From UMGS1279 sp045540715 (GTDB lineage: Bacteria; Bacillota; Clostridia; Oscillospirales; Acutalibacteraceae): a stretch of 64,000 nucleotides of DNA. Shown here piece after piece: positions 9,363 through 18,876 of the stretch. The first letter of the stretch is position 1, and each line of letters starts with the position of its first letter. The stretch spans positions 99,707-163,706 of the forward strand of contig JAZQHT010000001.1 of the NCBI GenBank assembly GCA_045540715.1, read 5' to 3'. Both the position numbers and the translations under genes were made by a program. The notes under the pieces were generated by a model, which saw nothing but the letters and a program-made list of their open reading frames with translations, was not told the DNA's origin and ran no database searches.

Positions 9363-9410
9363 AAATTCACCTCTACACATTTTATGAAATAAAAAATATG
9401 TTGCTACTAA

Positions 9411-9442
9411 AAAATAAGGAACTTAAAAAAGTTCCTTATTTT
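9411..9442 (-). terminator. Intrinsic terminator after cdaR
   Basis: Hairpin with AATAAGGAACTT arms followed by T-rich sequence on the minus strand, directly after the cdaR stop codon. Confidence 0.75.
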
Positions 9443-9443
9443 T

Positions 9444-10745
9444 TTATTTTACTGTAACGGTTGCCGTATATGTGCCAACTTGCCAAGCCATATCATCTTT
9501 TGTGAAGCTAATTACAACTTCAATTAAATGATCTCCAGCTGCTTTGCCCTCTAGTTTAGCAGTAGCTACTAAGTCTGCAGCAGTAATACGGTTCATAATG
9601 GCTCTGGGAGCGCAAATTTTAACGTTTTTAATAGGCGATGCTAAAACTGCGTTTACGCCATCGGAAGCTTTAAAATTAGAAACTGTAAATGTTCTAACTC
9701 TATATGAATTAATTTCAGGAAATGCTACTTGGACAGATTCAATTTGGTCTAACGACTCAACGCCGTTAGGGAATATAATTTTTAAATCATATACGTTTTG
9801 ATCGGGATTATCAGGGGAGAGTTCAAACATATTTATAGGTTCAAGTTCTAAAAATTGAAGTTTGTCAATCGTTTCGGGTGGTCCAACGACTTCGATTGAT
9901 TGATGATCTGAAATATATTCCAATCTATCTGGATCTAAAACCCCATTTGTAGAGCTGAATTGCAATTTTATAGGAACTTCTTTAGTTTTACCAACCGGTA
10001 CGGTTACAGGAACTGTTGTAACCTCGGAATTATCTGAAGCGGTGATAGTGAAAGGTTTTTTAGAAATTTCTTGATTGTTTTCATCTAAAAGCATAATGTT
10101 TGCTGTATATGCAGTTGATTTAGAAATTTCTTGTGTTGCGGTAGCTTTTGCAACAACCCTATCAATTTTGCCTAATTCTTCTTCGGGTCCATAAATTTTC
10201 ACTGATGTATATTTATTATCACTTACAACTGCGTTGCGAAGAAGGAATCCTTGATCAGTACTTTCTTTGGTTAATTTAACACCTTCAATTTCGGGTTGAA
10301 CAACAAAGTTGTTTATATCAAAGAAATCAAATCTTACTTGAATTGTGCCTAAAGAGGATTTATCAATTTCATATTCGCCGTTTGAGATTTTATGTGCAAT
10401 AAGTTCTAGAGCGTAAGTGCCTTTTGTTGTAACAGGGGCTACAGAAGCTGAAACGCTAATGTCTTCTGGCTTTAATGAACTTACAACGTATTTTGGACCT
10501 TTTACAGTAACATTGACGGTTTTTTGAACTTCATCTTTATTAACAATATCAAGACCCGCTTTTTCTGCAGCAGAACCTTCAACTTCAATGGTTATAGGCA
10601 CGTTTCGAATAACAAATTCAGAATTTGGTGCTTCAATAATGCTTATAGACATCCATAAAACGATTGCCGCTACAATAGAAAAGCTAATAACAAATTTATT
10701 GTTGAAAAATAATTTTTTTAATGAAAAATTACTCGGAAATTTCAT
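9444..10745 (-). CDS. cdaR: CdaR, YbbR-domain regulator of the diadenylate cyclase
   Basis: 433 aa. A single N-terminal transmembrane segment (about residues 15-33) anchors an extracellular region made of about four YbbR repeats of roughly 80-90 aa; the first begins with VIRNVPITIEVEG. In Bacillota, CdaR binds and modulates CdaA. The gene overlaps cdaA by 17 nt, so the pair is translated together. The usual third gene, glmM, does not follow; the operon ends with a terminator after cdaR. Confidence 0.9.
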   Translation of the reverse strand: MKFPSNFSLKKLFFNNKFVISFSIVAAIVLWMSISIIEAPNSEFVIRNVPITIEVEGSAAEKAGLDIVNKDEVQKTVNVTVKGPKYVVSSLKPEDISVSASVAPVTTKGTYALELIAHKISNGEYEIDKSSLGTIQVRFDFFDINNFVVQPEIEGVKLTKESTDQGFLLRNAVVSDNKYTSVKIYGPEEELGKIDRVVAKATATQEISKSTAYTANIMLLDENNQEISKKPFTITASDNSEVTTVPVTVPVGKTKEVPIKLQFSSTNGVLDPDRLEYISDHQSIEVVGPPETIDKLQFLELEPINMFELSPDNPDQNVYDLKIIFPNGVESLDQIESVQVAFPEINSYRVRTFTVSNFKASDGVNAVLASPIKNVKICAPRAIMNRITAADLVATAKLEGKAAGDHLIEVVISFTKDDMAWQVGTYTATVTVK

Positions 10746-11637
10746 CGTCTTTTTTATCCTCCTTTTTTATAATTTTATTAAAGAAGGAAACAATTTTATT
10801 TTCATTTTTTGTTTCATTTTCTTGCATTAGTCTTTTAGATAGCTCTGCATATAAAGTAACAGTATTAAAGTTTCTATCTAAGATACCGTTTTCTGCGATT
10901 GAAATTGTGCCTGTTTCTTCAGAAACAACAATTACAACAGCATCAGATGCTTCGCTAATACCAATAGCCGCACGATGTCTTGTTCCTAACGCATTATTTA
11001 AACTATTGGATTGAACTAGCGGTAAAATACAACCAGCCGCTGCAATTTTGTTATCACGAATAATTACAGCACCATCGTGAAGTGGGGAATTGGGGAAGAA
11101 TAAACTTGAAATTAAAGTGCTTGAAACATCGGCATCAATTAAAGTTCCTGTGTTTACAATTTCGCCTAGTTGTGTATGTTTTTCACAAACAATTAAAGCA
11201 CCAACTTTTTGATCTTGCATATTACCGGCAGCTTTGCAAACTGCAGAAATTGTTTTATCTAATGCTTCGTTATTTACTCCGTTTCCACGTAAAAATGGAT
11301 TAATTCTTGATTGACCAACACGTTCTAGTGCGCGTCTTAATTCGGGGTGGAATAAAATAACTGCTAAAATTAATGCAGAGTCGAAAAGTTTGTATAGTAA
11401 CCACTTCATCGTTACTAGTCCAAACCATTGAGATACAATCCAAACAATTAAAAGTATAACAATACCTTTTACTAATTGAGTAGCACGAGTATCTCTAAAG
11501 AAACAAATGCATTTATAAATTAAATATGTTACAACGGCAATATCAATTATATCAAAAAAAGATATGCCAACAATAACGCTAACTATTAAGTTCCAAAAGG
11601 TAACAATAGCGTCTAATATTGCGCTCAAAATAACCAT
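10729..11637 (-). CDS. cdaA: CdaA, membrane-bound diadenylate cyclase
   Basis: 302 aa. Three predicted N-terminal transmembrane helices (within about residues 8-90) are followed by a DAC domain with the catalytic motifs LHDGAVII and GTRHRAAIG. The reaction is two ATP to cyclic di-AMP, a second messenger controlling potassium and osmolyte uptake and cell-wall homeostasis. The C-terminal tail is Lys/Glu-rich and probably disordered. It is first in a two-gene operon with cdaR. Confidence 0.95.
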   Translation of the reverse strand: MVILSAILDAIVTFWNLIVSVIVGISFFDIIDIAVVTYLIYKCICFFRDTRATQLVKGIVILLIVWIVSQWFGLVTMKWLLYKLFDSALILAVILFHPELRRALERVGQSRINPFLRGNGVNNEALDKTISAVCKAAGNMQDQKVGALIVCEKHTQLGEIVNTGTLIDADVSSTLISSLFFPNSPLHDGAVIIRDNKIAAAGCILPLVQSNSLNNALGTRHRAAIGISEASDAVVIVVSEETGTISIAENGILDRNFNTVTLYAELSKRLMQENETKNENKIVSFFNKIIKKEDKKDDEISE

Positions 11638-11697
11638 CCTTTCGCGTTATTATATATTTATTTTATTTTAACATATAAACTAATATATAATCAATAG

Positions 11698-13503
11698 TTA
11701 ATTATAATAATTATAAATTTTTTCGGCAGTGTTTTTGGGTACAACCTTTGAAAGTTCGTCAATAGTTGCGGTTGAAATGGCGGTTAAAGATTTAAAATGC
11801 TTTAAAAGCAATTTAACTCGCTTTGGACCTACGCCTTCTATTGATAATAATTCACTTGTTAATCCTTTTTTTGTGCTTAATGAACGGTGATAGGTAATTG
11901 CGAATCTGTGAACTTCTTCTTGAATATTAAAAACAAGAGAATAAGCGCGTTTATTGGCTTTTATTGAAATTGTTTCGCCATTATGTGTTATAGCACGAGT
12001 TTTGTGTTTTGAATCTTTGACCATCCCAAAAACAGGAATATTAAATTCTTCCGTAATTGGTAAAACAGAATTAATTTGACCTTCGCCGCCATCGATTAAA
12101 ATTAAATCAGGAAGGGTAGAAAAGGTCTCATCACTACTACCGCTTCTATATTCATTAAAGCGTCTTATTAATACTTCTTTTAAAGAGGCAAAGTCATCTC
12201 CGCCAACTCCACTTTTAATAATGAATTTGCGATAACCTTTTTTATATGGCTTACCATCTTTAAAAACTATAAGTCCACCAACGCTGTTTGTTCCTGCCGT
12301 ATGTGAAATATCGTAAGACTCGATGATTTTTGGCGAGGAAGGTAGATTTAAAATTTTAGTTAATTCATCTAAAGCTGCAGTTTCGTGTGTGTTTGTGCCA
12401 ATGTTTTTTGCTAAATGTTCTGCCGCATTTAATGCAACCATTTTAATTAGTTCTGCATTTTTTCCTTTGCTGGGTTGCATGATAGATACATTTTTATTTG
12501 ATTTTTTTGATAAAAATTCTTCTAGCAATGATTTATCATTTAATATTTTATCAATAAAAATCTTCGAAGGAGAATCCTTATCAAAATAGAATTGTTTTAT
12601 AAAATCAGATACTAGTTCTTCTGTGCTTTCAACGTCCTTAAATATATAATGACGACAGTCATATAAACTAAAGTTATTAAAAATAAACACAGCAATACAA
12701 ACGGTGTTGTCTAATTTTGCAGTTGCAATAACGTCTAACTCTTTAACAGTACTACTAATAACTTTTTGTTTTTCAATGGATTGTTCAAGGGATCTTATTT
12801 GATCGCGGTATTTAGCAGCTTCTTCAAATTTTAAGTTATTAGAAGCGTCTTCCATTAGATATTTTAATTCTTTAATTACGTTTGATTTTTCACCTTTAAT
12901 AAAATTTATTGCACTGTTAATTGCTAGGTTATAATCTTCTTTATTAACTTTACCGGCACAAGGTGCGGTACATAAACCAATATGGTAATTTAGGCAAGGG
13001 CGCGATTTATTATAATCTCTAGGAAAAACTTTGTTACAAGTTGGAATTTTGAATATTTTAACAGCTTCATCTAGTGCTGTTTTGATAGTGTAATGAGAAT
13101 AATATGGGCCAAGATATTTTGCATTTTTATCATCTTTTTGAAAAACTGCTTTAATTGATGGCCAGTCACCGTTAGTGATTTTTAAATAACTGTAACCCTT
13201 GTCATCTTTTAACAAGATATTATATTTTGGCATATTTTGTTTAATTAAAGAACATTCCAAAACTAAGGCTTCGTATTCGGTATCACAAATTATATAGTCA
13301 AAATCATCAACTTGTAGAACCATTTTATATACTTTAGAATATTTATTTGGAATATTTCTAAAATAAGTAGTAACGCGATTTTTAAGAATTTTTGCTTTTC
13401 CGACATAAATAATCTGCTTCTCGGAGTTTTTCATAATATAAACTCCGGGAAGAGACGGTAAACTATTTGCTTTTTTTCTCAAATAATCAATCTTACTGTT
13501 CAA
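11698..13503 (-). CDS. uvrC: UvrC, excinuclease ABC subunit C
   Basis: 601 aa from TTG 13503 (AAGGTG upstream). An N-terminal GIY-YIG nuclease domain (LPGVYIMKNSEKQIIYVGKAK, interrupted here only by normal variation) is followed by a UVR domain for UvrB contact (FEEAAKYRDQI), an RNase H-like second nuclease domain (ESYDISHTAG, LILIDGGEGQ) and a C-terminal helix-hairpin-helix (LLSIEGVGPKRVKLL). It makes both incisions in nucleotide excision repair. It follows tex closely on the same strand (9-nt gap). Confidence 0.95.
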   Translation of the reverse strand: MNSKIDYLRKKANSLPSLPGVYIMKNSEKQIIYVGKAKILKNRVTTYFRNIPNKYSKVYKMVLQVDDFDYIICDTEYEALVLECSLIKQNMPKYNILLKDDKGYSYLKITNGDWPSIKAVFQKDDKNAKYLGPYYSHYTIKTALDEAVKIFKIPTCNKVFPRDYNKSRPCLNYHIGLCTAPCAGKVNKEDYNLAINSAINFIKGEKSNVIKELKYLMEDASNNLKFEEAAKYRDQIRSLEQSIEKQKVISSTVKELDVIATAKLDNTVCIAVFIFNNFSLYDCRHYIFKDVESTEELVSDFIKQFYFDKDSPSKIFIDKILNDKSLLEEFLSKKSNKNVSIMQPSKGKNAELIKMVALNAAEHLAKNIGTNTHETAALDELTKILNLPSSPKIIESYDISHTAGTNSVGGLIVFKDGKPYKKGYRKFIIKSGVGGDDFASLKEVLIRRFNEYRSGSSDETFSTLPDLILIDGGEGQINSVLPITEEFNIPVFGMVKDSKHKTRAITHNGETISIKANKRAYSLVFNIQEEVHRFAITYHRSLSTKKGLTSELLSIEGVGPKRVKLLLKHFKSLTAISTATIDELSKVVPKNTAEKIYNYYN

Positions 13504-13512
13504 AATAACACC

Positions 13513-15630
13513 TTATATATCTTTCATTGTTAATGAAATTCTTTGTCTTTCAACATCAACATCTAAAACTTTAACGTCAACAATATCACCAACAGATAAA
13601 ACTTCACTTGGATGCTTTATAAACTTATCACATATTCTTGAAATATGAACTAGACCATCTTGGTGAACGCCTATGTCAATAAAGGCCCCAAAGTCCACAA
13701 CGTTTCTCACAGTTCCTTTTAATATCATATCAGGTTTTAAGTCCTTCAATTCCAAAAGATCACTTCTGAACATTGGTTTTGGAAGTTCATCGCGAGGATC
13801 TCTGCCTGGTTTTGAAAGTTCTAATACAATATCGTTTAGTGTTTCTTTACCAATGGCTATTTCAGTACTTATTTTGTTGATATCAATGCTTTTTAATTTT
13901 TCACCAATATCTTTTAGTTCACCACCACAAAGAGTAATTAATTTCCTTGCAGCATCGTAGCTTTCGGGGTGAACCGCTGTGTTGTCGAGTGGTTCATCAC
14001 CATTTTCAATGCGTAAAAAACCTGCTGATTGTGTGTAAGCTTTTGCACCAAACTTATTAACTTTTAGAAGATCACTTCTTGTTCTAAAAGCACCGTTTTC
14101 TTCGCGATATTCTACTATATTTTTTGCTAGTTTTGGTCCAACACCAGCAACATAAGAGAGCAAAGAGTGCGAAGCAGTATTTAAATTAACACCAACGCTA
14201 TTTACACAGCCCTCAACAACGCCTGCTAGTGTATTTTCTAATTGTTTTTGTGGCATATCATGTTGGTATTGACCAACACCGATTGCTTTTGGTTCAATTT
14301 TAACTAGTTCTGCTAATGGGTCTAATAAACGTCTTGCAATTGATACTGCAGAACGAAGTGAAACGTCGAACTCAGGGAATTCTTCTGCAGCAAGTTTTGA
14401 AGCGGAATAAACAGAAGCGCCCGCCTCACTTACTACCATATATTTAACGTTAGTACCCTTAATTAATTCTGATATAAAAATTTCAGATTCTTTACTTGCT
14501 GTGCCATTACCAATAGCAATGGTTGTAATACCAAACTTTTTAATTAGATTTAGCAACTTTTCCTTTGCTTCTTCTGTTTTGTTTTGTGGTGGGGTTGGAT
14601 AAACAACGGTCGTTGCTAAAACTTTGCCATATTCGTTAACTACGGCGATTTTACAGCCAGTTCTATATGCGGGGTCAAATCCCATAATAACGCTTGATTT
14701 TAGTGGAGGCTGCATCAATAAAGGTTTTAAGTTCAGACCAAAAACTCTAATAGCAGATTCTTCTGCTTTTTCTGTTAAAATGTTTCTAATTTCATTTTCT
14801 AAAGAGGGAAGTAGTAAACGTTTAATAGAGTCAATTACTGCGTCTGTGATTTTATTTTCAAAAGATAATGCTTTGTTAGAAATAAAAATGTTTTTTGCAA
14901 TGTCAATTTCACGTTCTAAATCAGATTCGAGAGAAACCTTTAGAACCTTCTCTTTCTCGCCACGATTAATTGCTAAAATTCTGTGAGAAGCAATGGTTTT
15001 AACAGATTCTGAATAATTATAATATTGCTCATAAGGTGTTTTTTCTTCTGATTTTGAACTGCTTTTAATTACACTTGTTTCTAGTAAAAAGCTTCTTAAA
15101 GCGCCTCTAATGTCAGCATTTTCTGATATTATTTCAGCAATTATATCTAACGCACCGGAAATAGCGTCCGCGGCTGTTTCAACTACTAATTCTGAATTTA
15201 CAAATTCATTAGCTATTTGCATTAAATCTGTAGATTTTGTTTCTGCTAAAATTATATTTGAAAGCGGCTCTAGACCTTTTTCTTTTGCAATAGTTGCCCT
15301 TGTGCGTTTTTTCTTTTTATAGGGCATATAAAGATCTTCAAGCTCACTAATTGTTTTCGCATTTGAGATTTTTTCGTTAAGCTCGTCAGTCATTGCTTCA
15401 AGTTTTACAATAGCATTAATGATTTCTTCTCTACGAGCCTCTAAGTTTTTAATTTTTGTTAATCTTTCATTAAATTCACGTAAAGTTTGGTCGTCTAAAG
15501 AGCCCGTTGCTTCTTTTCTGTAACGGGCTATAAAAGGAACAGTATTTCCTTCTTCTAATAATTTTAATGCGGCTTCTGCCTGCCAAACTGCAATTTTTAA
15601 TTCTGATGATAATTGTTGTGCAATATTCAT
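13513..15630 (-). CDS. tex: Tex-family RNA-binding transcription accessory protein
   Basis: 705 aa, near the typical length. The N-terminal Tex domain contains FIARYRKEATGSLDD, the middle has the YqgF/RNase H-like domain (MGFDPAYRTGCK), then tandem helix-hairpin-helix motifs (VAGVGPKLAKNIVEYR), and a C-terminal S1 RNA-binding domain (GTVRNVVDFGAFIDIG). Tex proteins associate with RNA and transcription complexes and help rescue stalled transcription. It is cytoplasmic and in the same direction as uvrC. Confidence 0.93.
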   Translation of the reverse strand: MNIAQQLSSELKIAVWQAEAALKLLEEGNTVPFIARYRKEATGSLDDQTLREFNERLTKIKNLEARREEIINAIVKLEAMTDELNEKISNAKTISELEDLYMPYKKKKRTRATIAKEKGLEPLSNIILAETKSTDLMQIANEFVNSELVVETAADAISGALDIIAEIISENADIRGALRSFLLETSVIKSSSKSEEKTPYEQYYNYSESVKTIASHRILAINRGEKEKVLKVSLESDLEREIDIAKNIFISNKALSFENKITDAVIDSIKRLLLPSLENEIRNILTEKAEESAIRVFGLNLKPLLMQPPLKSSVIMGFDPAYRTGCKIAVVNEYGKVLATTVVYPTPPQNKTEEAKEKLLNLIKKFGITTIAIGNGTASKESEIFISELIKGTNVKYMVVSEAGASVYSASKLAAEEFPEFDVSLRSAVSIARRLLDPLAELVKIEPKAIGVGQYQHDMPQKQLENTLAGVVEGCVNSVGVNLNTASHSLLSYVAGVGPKLAKNIVEYREENGAFRTRSDLLKVNKFGAKAYTQSAGFLRIENGDEPLDNTAVHPESYDAARKLITLCGGELKDIGEKLKSIDINKISTEIAIGKETLNDIVLELSKPGRDPRDELPKPMFRSDLLELKDLKPDMILKGTVRNVVDFGAFIDIGVHQDGLVHISRICDKFIKHPSEVLSVGDIVDVKVLDVDVERQRISLTMKDI

Positions 15631-15657
15631 TTTTCACAATTCCTTATTAAAATAAAA

Positions 15658-15679
15658 AGGCGGAACCGAAGTCCCGCCT
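15658..15679 (-). terminator. Intrinsic terminator with TTCG tetraloop
   Basis: On the minus strand AGGCGGGAC-TTCG-GTTCCGCCT (9-bp stem, one G-T pair) is followed by TTTTT. It ends the transcript of the P-loop gene before tex begins. Confidence 0.9.
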
Positions 15680-15688
15680 AAAATAGAT

Positions 15689-16105
15689 TTAAAGTTCTTC
15701 TGCAATATCAAAAATCGAAGCAGGTAAATCTTCTTTTGCGCAAGAAACGGTGAATGTAAAGTTTACATTGTCATCTTCGCTAACAGCTGATAGTCTGTGT
15801 AAGAAGTCAACAAGTTCATCGTAATTGCGGCTTCCTAGACGTAATGTTGCATCAACAAAAACGTCTGTTACGTCGTGGTTTGTGCAACTTGTGCCACATA
15901 GTAATGCGTAAAGTTCACCATAACCAGAAATACCGTAACGTTCTGCATCTATAAGACGAACTTTATGTGAAAGACTATATGTTAAAACATCGCCTTTTTC
16001 AACACAAACAACATCACCTTTAGATTCAGCTGCTGTGGTGTTTACTAAGTCAATAAGTCTTTTAGTTTTGCCAGAGCCTTTGTTTCCGATAATAAGTTTA
16101 ATCAT
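15689..16105 (-). CDS. Small P-loop NTPase, unknown function
   Basis: 138 aa. ATG 16105 is the likely start, about 9 nt after AAGGAG; a GTG nine bases upstream overlaps that ribosome site. The N-terminus is a clear Walker A, IIGNKGSGKTKRL (about residues 5-17). The rest contains VDATLRLGSRNYDELVDFL and ends acidic. No helicase or ABC motif is visible, and at 138 aa it is very short for a P-loop enzyme. Similar short ATP-binding proteins occur in Clostridia without known function. It lies alone, with its own terminator, between pgi and tex. Confidence 0.75.
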   Translation of the reverse strand: MIKLIIGNKGSGKTKRLIDLVNTTAAESKGDVVCVEKGDVLTYSLSHKVRLIDAERYGISGYGELYALLCGTSCTNHDVTDVFVDATLRLGSRNYDELVDFLHRLSAVSEDDNVNFTFTVSCAKEDLPASIFDIAEEL

Positions 16106-16155
16106 ATTGGTCACTCCTTTTTATTATTAACCGCTAAAAGCGGGAAATGCTTTGC

Positions 16156-17490
16156 TTATTTTAATCTTTGTTCTAATTCTTCTTTAATGTTTTCATAACC
16201 GGGTTTGCCAAGTAATGCAAACATATTTTTCTTATAACTTTCAACACCGGGCTGATCAAAAGGATTAACTCCTAATAAATAACCTGAAATACCACAAGCC
16301 TTCTCAAAGAAATAAACTAATCTTCCAAGATGTTCTTCATCAGTATTATCTAGTGTGATTATAATATTAGGAACCTTTCCGTCAGTGTGAGCTAAAACGG
16401 TACCTAAATATGCTTTTTCATTAACGTAAGACATTGGTTTGCCAGCTAGGAAGTTTAATCCGTCGCCATTATCTGCATTTTCTTTAATTATAATATCATC
16501 ACCACAGTTTTTAAGGTTAACTACAGTTTCAAACAACATTCTTCTACCATCTTGAATGTATTGACCCATAGAGTGAAGGTCTGTTGAAAAAATAACAGAA
16601 GCAGGGAATAGGCCTTTATTATCTTTACCTTCACTTTCGCCGTAAAGCTGTTTATACCACTCGTTCATTAAAGTAAAGCGTGGCTCATAACAAGCTAGTA
16701 ATTCAGTTGTATAGCCGCGTCTATAAAATGCATTTCTTAGTGCTGCGTATTTGTAACAGTCGTTTTTCTCAATATCACAAACTTCATATTCTTTTGCAGC
16801 AAGTTGCGCACCTTTCATAATTGCATCTATATCTGCACCTGAAACAGCAATTGGTAAAAGCCCAACTGCAGTTAATACTGAAAATCTTCCGCCAACATCG
16901 TCAGGTATAACAAACGTTTCGTAACCTTCAGAATCTGCAAGTTGTTTTAAGGTGCCGCGTGCTTTATCTGTTGTACAGTAAATTCTTTTAGCGGCTTCAT
17001 CTTTACCATAGCGTTTTTCCATATACTCTTTAAAAACTCTAAATGCAATTGCGGGTTCAGTAGTAGTTCCTGATTTTGAAATTACATTTACAGAAACATC
17101 TTTACCTTCGCAAATTTGAAGAAGCTCACTTAAAGCAGAACCACTTATAGAATTTCCTGTGAAATAAATTTTTGTACCATTTGTTAAATCATTAAAATTA
17201 TTTGATTTTAGAAATTCAATGGCTGCTCTAGCACCTAAATAGGAACCGCCGATACCAATAACTATTAAAATATTGCTATCAGATTTGATCTTATTGGCTG
17301 CTTTTTTAATTCTTTCAAACTCGTCTTTATCATACGAAAAAGGGAGCGACAACCAACCTAGAAAGTCGTTCCCAAGACCAGTTTTATTATGAAGCATGTC
17401 GTGTGCGGCCTTAACTTGAACATTAAGACCTACGATATCATTTGCAGCTAAAAAGTTTTTAGTATATTTATCGTTTAATGTTAATGCCAC
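16156..17490 (-). CDS. pgi: Glucose-6-phosphate isomerase
   Basis: 444 aa, the shorter bacterial form. It starts at GTG 17490 with AAGGA upstream. It contains IGIGGSYLGARA, the first sugar-phosphate-binding segment; SKSGTTTEPAIAFR, the phosphate-binding motif; and GVNPFDQPGVESYK, which holds the conserved C-terminal catalytic Lys. It interconverts glucose-6-phosphate and fructose-6-phosphate in the cytoplasm. It appears to be a single-gene unit. Confidence 0.95.
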   Translation of the reverse strand: MALTLNDKYTKNFLAANDIVGLNVQVKAAHDMLHNKTGLGNDFLGWLSLPFSYDKDEFERIKKAANKIKSDSNILIVIGIGGSYLGARAAIEFLKSNNFNDLTNGTKIYFTGNSISGSALSELLQICEGKDVSVNVISKSGTTTEPAIAFRVFKEYMEKRYGKDEAAKRIYCTTDKARGTLKQLADSEGYETFVIPDDVGGRFSVLTAVGLLPIAVSGADIDAIMKGAQLAAKEYEVCDIEKNDCYKYAALRNAFYRRGYTTELLACYEPRFTLMNEWYKQLYGESEGKDNKGLFPASVIFSTDLHSMGQYIQDGRRMLFETVVNLKNCGDDIIIKENADNGDGLNFLAGKPMSYVNEKAYLGTVLAHTDGKVPNIIITLDNTDEEHLGRLVYFFEKACGISGYLLGVNPFDQPGVESYKKNMFALLGKPGYENIKEELEQRLK

Positions 17491-17583
17491 AACACATCAA
17501 TCCTTTACTTTATTTATATATATTTTACAATATAATTAGCAATATTTCAACCATAAATTGTGTAAAAAACAAAAAATATTGTG

Positions 17584-18789
17584 TTAAGGCAACAAAATAC
17601 AGTTAATTAGTATTAAAAGAGCCGAAAAGAAGTTAAGTTCAGCAACGTTTTCCTTAGAAACCACGTTAATATTTCCTATATCTTTGCCGTTTAACGTTAA
17701 ATTAATTTTACCAACAGTTTCGCCAGATGATATAGGCGCTAATACATAGTTGGGCATATTTAAAGTTTGAATAATTTCTTTTTGGCTACCCTTAGGTAAT
17801 AATAAACTAATAGTATCTGTTGCGGTTACTTGTATTTGGGATTTTAAACCGTTTTTACAAGTTAAATTTGAAAGCAATGATAAGTCAGGCTTAATCTCTA
17901 TAAAAGAATAATTTGCAAAGCCATAATCTAATAATTTTCTAGCCCCATTAAATCTTTCGTTACTTGTCTCACCGTCTAAAATTACTGCTATTAAAGACAT
18001 ATCATTTCGTTCTGCTGTTGCAGATAAACAATAGCCGGCCTTACTTGTTGTGCCTGTTTTAAGTCCGGTACAGCCTTCATAATAACGAACTAATTTATTT
18101 GTATTTACAAGTTCACTTTCTCCATTTCTTAACGCATCCATCCAAACAGTAGAATATTTCTTGATGAGTTTATATTTAATAAGTTCTGCTGACATTATTG
18201 CAACGTCTTCTGCACTAGAATAATGTCCTTCTTCATCTAGTCCTGTTGAATTTTTAAAGTTCGTATTATGCATTTTTAAATCCTTTGCTTTTTGATTCAT
18301 AAGTTCGACAAATGCTTCTTCGCTACCCGACACAGCTTCTGCTAAAGCAACGGTTGCATCGTTTGCAGAAGCTATTATTGTAGCACGTAAAAGTTCATCA
18401 ACCGTCATTGTTTCATTTGGTTCCAACCAAATTTGAGAACCACCCATTGAACAAGCATACTCGCTGGCTGTTATTTTTGTGTTAAGTGTAAAATAACCTT
18501 GTTCAATTTTTTCCATAAAAATCAAAATAGACATTATTTTTGTAATAGAAGCAGGTGCTAGTTTTTCTTTTTCATTGTTTTTATATAATACTGTTCCTGT
18601 TTTTGCTTCTAACAAAAAGCATGATTTTGCCTTTATGTTTAAATCTGTAATATTTGCAACTTCGTTAACGGCTGTTGGCATTGTGTAAATATCTTCTGTA
18701 TAATGTTCGGTTATTGGTGCCGCAGAGATGTTGATGCACAATAATGTTGATATTAGAACACATGTTATAACAATAAGTAATCTTTTCAT
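17584..18789 (-). CDS. Serine-type D-Ala-D-Ala carboxypeptidase (DacF/DacB-like, PBP5 class)
   Basis: 401 aa with an N-terminal signal peptide (hydrophobic residues about 4-21, then SAAP). The three penicillin-binding motifs are in order: SITK within LAPASITKIM, SAN within IIASANDATVALAE, and KTG within GLKTGTTSKAGY. A C-terminal beta domain and a short hydrophobic tail (LLILINCILLP) would attach it to the membrane. It trims the terminal D-Ala from peptidoglycan pentapeptides. Clostridia and Bacillus have several paralogues (DacA, DacB, DacF), including sporulation-specific ones; I cannot say which this is. Confidence 0.9.
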   Translation of the reverse strand: MKRLLIVITCVLISTLLCINISAAPITEHYTEDIYTMPTAVNEVANITDLNIKAKSCFLLEAKTGTVLYKNNEKEKLAPASITKIMSILIFMEKIEQGYFTLNTKITASEYACSMGGSQIWLEPNETMTVDELLRATIIASANDATVALAEAVSGSEEAFVELMNQKAKDLKMHNTNFKNSTGLDEEGHYSSAEDVAIMSAELIKYKLIKKYSTVWMDALRNGESELVNTNKLVRYYEGCTGLKTGTTSKAGYCLSATAERNDMSLIAVILDGETSNERFNGARKLLDYGFANYSFIEIKPDLSLLSNLTCKNGLKSQIQVTATDTISLLLPKGSQKEIIQTLNMPNYVLAPISSGETVGKINLTLNGKDIGNINVVSKENVAELNFFSALLILINCILLP

Positions 18790-18843
18790 AATTTTACCTC
18801 AAATCTTTTTTTAAATATATATGTAATTAAAATTAAAAATATT

Positions 18844-18874
18844 AAAAAGGAAGCCCTTAAGGGACTTCCTTTTT
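18844..18874 (-). terminator. Intrinsic terminator after the SH3/C39-like gene
   Basis: Minus-strand hairpin: GGAAG arms around a CCCTTAAGGG core, followed by TTTTT, just downstream of the stop codon at 18877. Confidence 0.8.
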
Positions 18875-18876
18875 AT

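Noticed and set aside
16131..16143. CCGCT-AAA-AGCGG hairpin between the P-loop gene and pgi
   Set aside because: Only 5 bp and no T run on either strand, so not a convincing terminator.
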